From: G963668655 sp963668655
GTDB lineage: Bacteria; Myxococcota_A; SURF-8
Reading direction: 5' to 3'
DNA: 64,000 bases
NCBI GenBank assembly: GCA_963668655.2
Contig: CAXXPQ010000001.1
Span: 248,001-312,000 of the forward strand
The notes beneath the pieces are model-generated. The model had not been told where the DNA came from. It saw nothing but the letters and a program-made list of their open reading frames with translations, and did no database searches. The translations under genes and the position numbers were made by a program. Shown here piece by piece: positions 9,313-16,141 of the stretch. How positions within the stretch are numbered: the first letter of the stretch is position 1; each line of letters opens with the position of its first letter.

Positions 9313-11031
9313 GTGACCAACAGCGACGAAAAGAAGCCGATGATCGACGTCCCGGACGACGATGGAGAGAGTCCCGGCGTGGAAAACGAGGAACCGAAAG
9401 GCGACGACATTCCAACGGAAGCTTCCGGGCGGGAAAATCCTCGGGATGAATCGGAACAGGAAAAACCGCTTCCGGCCGTGGAACGGCAGGCGGAGGAAAA
9501 CGAGGTTCCGGACGATGCGGACCCTGGAAAAGACTCCGCTGAATCCTCCGGGGAAGCCTTGGAAGAAGATCCGGAATCCTCAACGATATCCGATGAATAC
9601 GTTGGTGTTCGTTTCCGGCAGGCGGGGAATATGGAATATTTCCGAACGGGCGGGCTGGCCTTGTCCATCGGCTCCAAGGTCGTTGTCGAGGCCGAACGGG
9701 GACTGGCGCTCGGAACGGTGGTGACCTGCGCTCCGCCGAAAAAACGGCCCCGAACGGGAAAGAACGGAGGACCGCCGCTTCCCCGCGTGGTTCGCATCGC
9801 GGACAAGCGGGACGAACTGATCCGACAGGAAAACGAGGAAAAAAACCGCACGGCTTTCAAGATCTGCCAGGAACGCATCCGCGAACTGGGCCTGGATATG
9901 AGTTTGAAGGAAGTCGAATATCAGCACTCCGGCAACAAGTCCGTGTTTTATTTTTCAGCGGAAGGGCGCATCGACTTCCGGGAACTGGTGCGCATGCTGG
10001 CCAAGGAGCTTCGGATCCGGGTGGAAATGCGTCAGATCGGCATCCGCGATGAAGCCAAGCTCCTGGGGGGGCTCGGCCCCTGCGGCCGCCCGGTCTGCTG
10101 CGCAACCTTCCTGGACGGTTTTACGCCGGTTTCCATCCGCATGGCCAAGGAACAGAACCTGACGCTGAATCCGGAAAAAGTCTCCGGATTGTGCAGCCGT
10201 CTCATGTGCTGCCTGGGATACGAGGCGGAAACCTACAAGGCCGTCCAGAAAGGATTGCCGAAAATCGGGAAAAAGGTGGACACCTGGCGCGGACGCGGGC
10301 GCGTTCTGGAAATCAATATCTTCACCGGGACCATGCGTCTGGAACTGGAAGGGCGTGAATACATCGCCATCACGCTGGACGATTTTCGGGCCTACAAGGA
10401 GGATCCGGAGGGATTCACGAAAATCATCCAGGAACGCGAGGAAAAGGAACGCCAGGACAAGCGCCGCGCCGTACTGAACGGAGACCTGGACATCGGCGGA
10501 TCTTCCAAAAGGCGGGATCGTTCGACTTCCAGGAAAAACGGAACGGCGGCGGGCGGAAACGGAAAAGGCCGGAAAGAGCCGGAGGCTTCCGCTCGCAAGG
10601 AAGAAAACGCATCGGACGCGCCGTCCGGCAACGAAGGAGAACCTCCGAAAACGGGCCGTCGCTCCTCCCGTCGAGGCCGAAGACGCTCTCCGGAAAAATC
10701 CGGCGAACGGGCGGGACAGGAAAACGCCGGAAACGGCGGTCGGGAATCCAAGCCTTCCGAGAGAAGACGTCCTCCGCGCCCGCGCCGGTCCGGAGCCGCC
10801 AAGGACGGCGCAAGTCCCGACGCGGCCCGGGAAAAGAGCCGATCGGAATCGGGAGAAGGCAAGCCGGACGGCGGCGAAGAGAAAAAGAAATCCCGTTCCA
10901 GACGCTCCCGGGGTCGTCGTCGTCGTTCGGGAGCTCGCAAGCCGAACGACGGCGCGAATTCTTCCGGAACCGGCAAGCCCGGGGGAGGCTCTCCCGGCGG
11001 CGGCGGATCCTCCGGCGGAAACAAGGAATAA
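9313..11031 (+). CDS. PSP1/YaaT-family protein with basic disordered tail
   Basis: A 572-residue protein of the PSP1 (YaaT) family. After an acidic N-terminal region of about 95 residues, the PSP1 core runs from about 97 to 370. It contains the signature Cys cluster GPCGRPVCCATF and SGLCSRLMCCLGYE. The C-terminal 170 residues are Arg/Ser/Gly/Lys-rich and surely disordered, perhaps RNA- or nucleic-acid-binding. In Bacillus, YaaT with YmcA and YlbF forms an iron-sulfur complex that affects RNase Y and sporulation; in other bacteria the role is unclear. The start is GTG at 9313 with AGGAA upstream. Its place before metG and tatD is a common genomic order. Confidence 0.9.
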   Translation: MTNSDEKKPMIDVPDDDGESPGVENEEPKGDDIPTEASGRENPRDESEQEKPLPAVERQAEENEVPDDADPGKDSAESSGEALEEDPESSTISDEYVGVRFRQAGNMEYFRTGGLALSIGSKVVVEAERGLALGTVVTCAPPKKRPRTGKNGGPPLPRVVRIADKRDELIRQENEEKNRTAFKICQERIRELGLDMSLKEVEYQHSGNKSVFYFSAEGRIDFRELVRMLAKELRIRVEMRQIGIRDEAKLLGGLGPCGRPVCCATFLDGFTPVSIRMAKEQNLTLNPEKVSGLCSRLMCCLGYEAETYKAVQKGLPKIGKKVDTWRGRGRVLEINIFTGTMRLELEGREYIAITLDDFRAYKEDPEGFTKIIQEREEKERQDKRRAVLNGDLDIGGSSKRRDRSTSRKNGTAAGGNGKGRKEPEASARKEENASDAPSGNEGEPPKTGRRSSRRGRRRSPEKSGERAGQENAGNGGRESKPSERRRPPRPRRSGAAKDGASPDAAREKSRSESGEGKPDGGEEKKKSRSRRSRGRRRRSGARKPNDGANSSGTGKPGGGSPGGGGSSGGNKE

Positions 11032-11105
11032 GACCGAAACGGGGGACCGGGGGTTCGAGTGGAGAACGCCCCGGGATGGAGACTTCCGGATAGACAGGTA
11101 AAATC

Positions 11106-13049
11106 ATGGAAAACAAAGCCTTTTACGTTTCGACACCGATTTATTACTGCAACGACGTTCCCCATATCGGGCATGCCTATACCACCATCGCGGCCGATGT
11201 CATGGCGCGCTACCACCGCATGATGGGCCATCCCACGTTCTTTCTGACCGGCACCGACGAACACGGCCAGAAGGTGGAGGAAGCCGCGAAGAAACTCGGA
11301 AAGCAACCCAAGGAATTCGCGGACGGCGTGGTGGAGCATTTTCGCAAGTTGTGGGAAAAGTTGAATATTTCCAACGATCGCTTCATCCGCACCACCGATG
11401 GGGATCATGAAAGGGTGGTCACCGAACTGTGGAAGATGATGGCGGCGGCCGGGGACATCTATCTGGGAGATTACGAGGACTGGTACTGCGTCCACGACGA
11501 GACGTTCTGGACGGAAAGCCAGCTTCTCGAAGGCAAGCTCTGCCCTAATCCCTGGTGCAAACGTCCCGTGGAGAAACGCAAGGAGCAGAGCTACTTCTTC
11601 CGTCTGTCCAAGTATACGGAACCTTTGCTGAAATACTACGAGGAACACCCCGATTTCGTCATGCCGGATTACCGCATGAACGAGGTGAAAAGCTTCGTCT
11701 CCCAGGGACTGAACGACCTGTCCATCAGCCGCACCACCTTCAACTGGGGCGTTCCGGTTCCCGACGATCCCGCCCACATCATGTACGTCTGGGTGGACGC
11801 TCTGACGAACTATCTCACCGGGGCGGGTTTCCATTTCGATGAGGACAAATACCGTACGTTCTGGCCGGCCACCGTGCATCTGATCGGAAAGGACATCCTG
11901 CGTTTCCACGCCATTTTCTGGCCCGCGTTTCTCATGTCGGCCGGTCTGCCGCTGCCGGAGCACGTCTTCGCCCACGGTTTCTGGACCATCGAGGGCCAGA
12001 AGATGTCCAAGAGTCTGGGAAACTGGATCGATCCCAACGAGATGGTGGACGAATACGGCCTGGATCCCTTCCGCTATTTCCTGATGCGGGAAATCCAGCT
12101 CGGCGCGGACGGAGACTTCTCCAAAAAGAACCTGGTCGGGCGCATCAACGCCGACCTGGCCAACGATCTGGGCAACCTGCTTTCGCGCTCCCTGGCCATG
12201 ACGGACAAGTACCTGAAAGGAATCGTTCCGGAGCCTTCCGACGGCCGCTCCCCCCTGGCCGTGGCCTGCATGGAAGGCGAATCGCGCTACCACCGGGCTT
12301 TCGACGACCAGCGCCCCAACCTGGCCTTGATCGCGCTTTGGGAGGTGATCTCGCGCGCCAATAAATACATCGACGAAAAGGCCCCCTGGGCGCTGGCGAA
12401 GGACGAAACCAAGGCCGCCGAACTGTCCGAAATGATGTACGATCTGGCCGAGACTCTGCGTCGCGTGGCCGTGATGCTTTTGCCGTTCATGCCGGAAAGC
12501 GCCCACCGGATGCTGGAGCAGATCGGTCGGGAGCCGCAGGCGGAAAACGTCTGGACTCTGGGCCGATGGGGAGGACTTCCGGCCGGGACCGTGGTGAAGC
12601 GCGGTCCGTCGCTTTTCCCGCGCGTGGAATGGAAGGAAGACGCGCCAGCCGACCCGCCGAAGGAGGAAAAACCGGAAAAGAAGAAGAAAAAAGACGCGAA
12701 ACCCCAGGTTCCCGAAGGCGTGGTCTTCGCCGAATACGAGGATTTCGCCAAGTTGCGGTTCAAGATCGGACGCATCGAGTCCGCCGCCCCCGTTCCCGAT
12801 ACGGACAAACTGATGCATCTGTCCGTAAATACCGGGGAAACGCGCAGCATCGTGGCGGGAATAGCCAAGCATTACACGGCCGAGGAACTGGTGGGCAAGC
12901 ACGTGGTGGTGCTCTGCAACCTCAAACCCCGCAAGCTGCGCGGGATCGAGAGCCAGGGCATGCTGCTGGTGGCCACCGATCCGGAAGGCAAGATGCGCCT
13001 GTTGACCACCGACGGATCGCCCGCCCCCGCCGGGTCGAAGATCAGTTAG
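11106..13049 (+). CDS. metG: methionyl-tRNA synthetase
   Basis: A 647-residue cytoplasmic class I aminoacyl-tRNA synthetase that charges tRNA-Met with methionine. Visible motifs: HIGH (VPHIGHAY, about residue 17), zinc-knuckle cysteines near 130-150 (LCPNPWC) and KMSKS (GQKMSKSLGN, about 298). A Lys/Pro-rich linker near 525 leads to a C-terminal Trbp111-type tRNA-binding domain (from about 540), which dimerises the enzyme and improves tRNA binding. Length and architecture match bacterial MetRS with the appended domain. The gene is closely followed by tatD. Confidence 0.97.
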   Translation: MENKAFYVSTPIYYCNDVPHIGHAYTTIAADVMARYHRMMGHPTFFLTGTDEHGQKVEEAAKKLGKQPKEFADGVVEHFRKLWEKLNISNDRFIRTTDGDHERVVTELWKMMAAAGDIYLGDYEDWYCVHDETFWTESQLLEGKLCPNPWCKRPVEKRKEQSYFFRLSKYTEPLLKYYEEHPDFVMPDYRMNEVKSFVSQGLNDLSISRTTFNWGVPVPDDPAHIMYVWVDALTNYLTGAGFHFDEDKYRTFWPATVHLIGKDILRFHAIFWPAFLMSAGLPLPEHVFAHGFWTIEGQKMSKSLGNWIDPNEMVDEYGLDPFRYFLMREIQLGADGDFSKKNLVGRINADLANDLGNLLSRSLAMTDKYLKGIVPEPSDGRSPLAVACMEGESRYHRAFDDQRPNLALIALWEVISRANKYIDEKAPWALAKDETKAAELSEMMYDLAETLRRVAVMLLPFMPESAHRMLEQIGREPQAENVWTLGRWGGLPAGTVVKRGPSLFPRVEWKEDAPADPPKEEKPEKKKKKDAKPQVPEGVVFAEYEDFAKLRFKIGRIESAAPVPDTDKLMHLSVNTGETRSIVAGIAKHYTAEELVGKHVVVLCNLKPRKLRGIESQGMLLVATDPEGKMRLLTTDGSPAPAGSKIS

Positions 13050-13061
13050 GACGTGCGTGCG

Positions 13062-13883
13062 ATGCTGATCGATTCCCACGCCCATCTGGCGTCGAGACAA
13101 TACGCGGACGACCGCGACGAAGTGCTGGCGCGCTGTCGAGAGAACGGCGTGGAACGCATCGTGGAAATCGGCGCGTTCCGGGGATTCGAGGGCAACGAGG
13201 ATTCCCTGGCCCTGGCCGAGTCCGAGGACATGGTGTACCTGGTCACGGGGCTGCACCCCCACGACGCCCGCCTGATGAACGATCCCGACTGGGAGCGTAT
13301 CCGTCAGATCGCCGCCCATCCCAAGACGGTAGGCATCGGGGAGACCGGCTTCGATTTCTATTACGACCACAGCAGTCCGGAGGAACAGGAACGGGCCTTC
13401 GTCCGGCATATCGGCCTGGCGCGGGAAACGGGGCTGCCGCTGGTCATCCACGACCGGGACGCCCACCGGGAGACCCTGGCCGTGCTGGATCGGGAGAAAG
13501 CCTTCGACGGCCCGGGCGTGTTTCACTGTTTTTCCGGAGACTGGACGTTCGCCCGGGAGGTGATCGCGCGGGGCTGGTATCTTGCACTGGGCGGCGTGGT
13601 GACCTTCAAAAACGCGCAGGAAATCCACGACGTGGCGCGGCATGTCCCGCTGGCGAAGCTGCTTCTGGAAACCGATGCGCCTTATCTGGCCCCCGTGCCG
13701 AAGCGCGGCAAGCGGAACGAACCCTGGTTCGCCCGCTTTTCGGCGGAGCGGATCGCCGAACTGAGGGATGCGGATCCGGCGGAAATTTTGGAGGCCACGG
13801 CCCGAAACGCCGTGAAGCTGTTCGGCTTGGGGCTGAATCCCGAGGAAATACGGACGGAAAACGGAACGGCGGAAGATCCGTAG
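13062..13883 (+). CDS. tatD: TatD-family metal-dependent hydrolase/DNase
   Basis: About 273 residues of a TIM-barrel amidohydrolase-type enzyme. Metal-ligand motifs are seen: DSHAHL at the N-terminus, GETGFDFYY in the middle, IHDRDAH, FHCFSG and ETDAPYLAP near the end. Family members are 3'-5' exonucleases or D-Tyr-tRNA-type hydrolases acting in DNA repair or quality control. I start at the ATG at 13062 because MLIDSHAHL is the usual beginning; a GTG at 13053 in the same frame is possible. The start lies 13 bases after metG. Confidence 0.92.
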   Translation: MLIDSHAHLASRQYADDRDEVLARCRENGVERIVEIGAFRGFEGNEDSLALAESEDMVYLVTGLHPHDARLMNDPDWERIRQIAAHPKTVGIGETGFDFYYDHSSPEEQERAFVRHIGLARETGLPLVIHDRDAHRETLAVLDREKAFDGPGVFHCFSGDWTFAREVIARGWYLALGGVVTFKNAQEIHDVARHVPLAKLLLETDAPYLAPVPKRGKRNEPWFARFSAERIAELRDADPAEILEATARNAVKLFGLGLNPEEIRTENGTAEDP

Positions 13884-13896
13884 ACGGGGAAAAGGC

Positions 13897-13926
13897 TTGA
13901 CAAAACGGGCCCGGGACGGGTATGTA
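13897..13926 (+). promoter_or_regulatory. probable sigma-70 promoter of infA
   Basis: A perfect TTGACA at 13897-13902 is followed after 18 bases by TATGTA at 13921-13926, a weak -10. It lies 64 bases before the infA start and directly after tatD, so infA probably has its own promoter. Confidence 0.5.
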
Positions 13927-13989
13927 GATCTGCGGTGCGTTTTTGTCACAGAATTAATACTAGATTTTCAGGGAGATAGAGCAACATCC

Positions 13990-14268
13990 ATGGCTCGTGA
14001 TGACTTGATTCAATTAGAGGGAACCGTGGTCGAGGTTTTGACCGACGGAAATTTCCGCATATCGACGGAAACGGGACAGAACCTGCTGGCGCGTCTGGCC
14101 GGAAAATTGCGGAAATTCAGAATCCGGGTGATTCTGGGAGACCGGGTGACCGTCGGGGTTTCCCCATACGATCCGACCCATGGATTGATTATGCACCGCC
14201 ACCGCGACGATAACGGCGGCGGGCCGAGACGCCAGGGCGGCGGAAATTTCCGCAAAAAACGGCGTTAG
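13990..14268 (+). CDS. infA: translation initiation factor IF-1 with basic tail
   Basis: A 92-residue OB-fold protein. The first 72 or so residues match IF-1: LEGTVVEVLTDGNFRI, a GKLRKFRIRV segment and LGDRVTV.VSPYD. IF-1 binds the ribosomal A site on the 30S subunit and assists IF-2 and IF-3 in initiation. Typical IF-1 has about 72 residues; here a Gly/Arg/Lys-rich tail (GGGPRRQGGGNFRKKRR) of about 20 is added. The ATG at 13990 is used; the frame opens earlier but lacks IF-1 homology there. Confidence 0.93.
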   Translation: MARDDLIQLEGTVVEVLTDGNFRISTETGQNLLARLAGKLRKFRIRVILGDRVTVGVSPYDPTHGLIMHRHRDDNGGGPRRQGGGNFRKKRR

Positions 14269-14392
14269 AGATCCGACCGACGCCTCTACGTCCACCCTTC
14301 TTTGTATAAGCAATAGCGTATATGGCGCCGTATCCCTCCGAGCTCTGTTCGTGAGACGATGGCATGTAGCCAAGTAGGCCGGATACAGTGGT

Positions 14393-14429
14393 TCCGACAT
14401 TCGTTTTTGTCGGATTAAAATTAATCCGA
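14393..14429 (+). terminator. two overlapping hairpins after infA
   Basis: A 7-bp stem TCCGACA/TGTCGGA (14393-14399 with 14408-14414) overlaps an 8-bp stem TCGGATTA/TAATCCGA (14410-14417 with 14422-14429). They share bases and so exclude each other, as in attenuators. They lie about 125 bases after infA and could end its transcript, though the following T content is modest. Confidence 0.4.
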
Positions 14430-14484
14430 TCTACGCCTTGCCATGGGTGGATGAACCACCGAAAACACCAAGCGAGAATCCGTC

Positions 14485-15363
14485 TTAAAATTCGAACTGA
14501 TAACCCGTCGTGAGCGAGAGACCGCCCTGGTCCACATTTTCCAGGGTCGGCGGGGAGCTGAAAACGTGTTCGTGATCCGCGTTGGCGTCCATGAATCGCA
14601 GCTTGAGAAACGGCCCGCCCCGCCAGACGTTGAACTGCACGCCCGCCCAGACGGCCAGGGCCATCGTGGTGCTGGTGGTGAAGAAGGTCGCCTGGGGATA
14701 CCGGAAGGCCGGATCCTTGGGCGTCTGGCGCATGCGCGCGAAAAGCGGCCCGATGGCCACGCCCACGAAGGGACGCACGAGACCTTTCGTCAGGAGAAAG
14801 GCGTTGAACTCGAACAGGAGCGGCACGCTTTCCAGGATGATCTCCACCTCCCGTTTTTCCTCCACGCCCTCGGCGGTCAGGTAGGTGTGCCGTTTGCGGC
14901 CGGTGTGTCGCTGCCAGTCCAGCGCCCCTCCGATGCGGAAACGTCGGTCCAGCCAGAAGGGAATGTAGGCCGCCGCCAGTCCCACGGTGGGCATGGGAAA
15001 GCCCGGCCGCCCCACCAGGTCGCTGCGTCCCGGCATGCGCAGAAAGAGATTCATGCCGAAGCGGGGCTCGATCATCACGGAACGTGAGTCCGGCTCCGGA
15101 GGGCTTTCCGTTTCCTCCTCCTCCTCCTCTTCCCGCTCCTCCGTCTCGCCGTCTTCCTCCCCGAAGCCGTCGGCCACGTCCGGGGAAATCACCCGCGCGC
15201 GCACGGGGCCGCCCGTGCCGACGCCCACGCCGACGGTCGCCTGCTGCGGCCGGACCGGAAGCGCGAAAGCGGCAGAAGACGCGAGAGTCGCGAAAAGCAG
15301 AAAAAGCAGGAAGAGAAAAAAACGAACGTTCACGAACGGGGACGGACGGCGATGGACGGGCAT
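14485..15363 (-). CDS. outer-membrane beta-barrel protein
   Basis: A 292-residue secreted protein. A signal peptide covers residues about 11-34 (LFLLFLLFATLASSAAFA). A Glu-rich linker near 70-90 precedes a C-terminal region of about 190 residues of amphipathic strands (FGMNLFLRM, AAYIPFWL, GVQFNVW) ending in GYQFEF. The terminal Phe after alternating hydrophobics is the classical barrel insertion signal. It is probably an outer-membrane porin-like or structural protein; the substrate is unknown. GGGAGGAAG precedes the ATG. The start is 21 bases from the end of larB on the same strand, so it may be the last gene of the hsp20-lon-larB transcript. Confidence 0.75.
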   Translation of the reverse strand: MPVHRRPSPFVNVRFFLFLLFLLFATLASSAAFALPVRPQQATVGVGVGTGGPVRARVISPDVADGFGEEDGETEEREEEEEEETESPPEPDSRSVMIEPRFGMNLFLRMPGRSDLVGRPGFPMPTVGLAAAYIPFWLDRRFRIGGALDWQRHTGRKRHTYLTAEGVEEKREVEIILESVPLLFEFNAFLLTKGLVRPFVGVAIGPLFARMRQTPKDPAFRYPQATFFTTSTTMALAVWAGVQFNVWRGGPFLKLRFMDANADHEHVFSSPPTLENVDQGGLSLTTGYQFEF

Positions 15364-15384
15364 GGGTGCTTCCTCCCGTTCGGA

Positions 15385-16140
15385 TCAGGTCCGACCGCGG
15401 CGATTGATGAGCCCCGCGGCCACGCCCGCTCCGAAGCCGTTGTCGATGTTCACCACCGTCACGCCCGGCGCGCAGGACGTCAGCATGCCCAGAAGGGCCG
15501 CCACGCCGCCGAAGCTCGCGCCGTAGCCCACGCTGGTGGGCAGCGCCACCACCGGGCAGCCCGCGAATCCGCCGATGATCGACGCCAGGGCGCCTTCCAT
15601 CCCGGCGGCCACCACGATGGCGCGGGCTTTCTGGAAGAGCGGCACCTTGTCCAGAAGGCGGTGCAATCCGGCCACGCCCACGTCGTAGACGGGTTCCACG
15701 CGCTCGCCCATCAGTTCCAGGGTCACGGCGGCCTCCCGGGCCATGGGGATGTCGCTGGTGCCCGCCGTGACCACCACCACCAGTCCCCGGGGGCGATGCC
15801 GTCCGGGCGCGGGCAGGCGCACCGTGCGGCTGATCGGATCGTGGACGGCCCCGGGCAGAGCCTCCGCCGTTCGTCGCCCCTTCTCCTCGTCCACGCGCGT
15901 GACCAGAAGCGGGATCCCGCGCGCCGCGATCAGCCGGGAAATGTCGATGATCTGCCCGGCCGTCTTGCTTTCGCCGTAGACCACTTCGGGCAGGCCCACG
16001 CGCAGCATGCGGTGGTGGTCCACCATGGCGTGTTCCAACTCCTCGTACGGAAGCGAGCGCAGAACGTCCAGGGCCTCGTTCACGCCGGTTTTGCCCGTGC
16101 GGACTTTTTCCAAAAGCGCCTTCAGGCGCTTTCTGTCCAT
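15385..16140 (-). CDS. larB: nickel-pincer cofactor biosynthesis protein LarB
   Basis: A 251-residue protein of the LarB family, related to AIR carboxylase (PurE). Characteristic segments: RTGKTGVNEALDVLRSLPYE at the N-terminus, GLPEVVYGESKT, VVTAGTSDIPMAREAA, GMEGALASIIGG and PTSVGYGASF. LarB carboxylates and hydrolyses nicotinic acid adenine dinucleotide to pyridinium-3,5-biscarboxylic acid mononucleotide, the first step to the nickel-pincer nucleotide used by lactate racemase and relatives (LarA). larC, larE and larA are not in the window. The ATG begins one base after the lon stop, so translation is coupled to lon. Confidence 0.95.
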   Translation of the reverse strand: MDRKRLKALLEKVRTGKTGVNEALDVLRSLPYEELEHAMVDHHRMLRVGLPEVVYGESKTAGQIIDISRLIAARGIPLLVTRVDEEKGRRTAEALPGAVHDPISRTVRLPAPGRHRPRGLVVVVTAGTSDIPMAREAAVTLELMGERVEPVYDVGVAGLHRLLDKVPLFQKARAIVVAAGMEGALASIIGGFAGCPVVALPTSVGYGASFGGVAALLGMLTSCAPGVTVVNIDNGFGAGVAAGLINRRGRT

Positions 16141-16141
16141 G

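Noticed and set aside
11041..11075. A GGTTCGAGT string like a tRNA T-loop.
   Set aside because: No acceptor, D or anticodon stems fit around it.
10392..13949. An 1185-codon open frame opposite metG and the YaaT-type gene.
   Set aside because: It is antisense to two well-recognised genes and shows no family features.
13969..13989. A longer N-terminus for IF-1 beginning at 13897.
   Set aside because: The extra part covers the promoter and has no IF-1 similarity; ATG 13990 gives the standard beginning.
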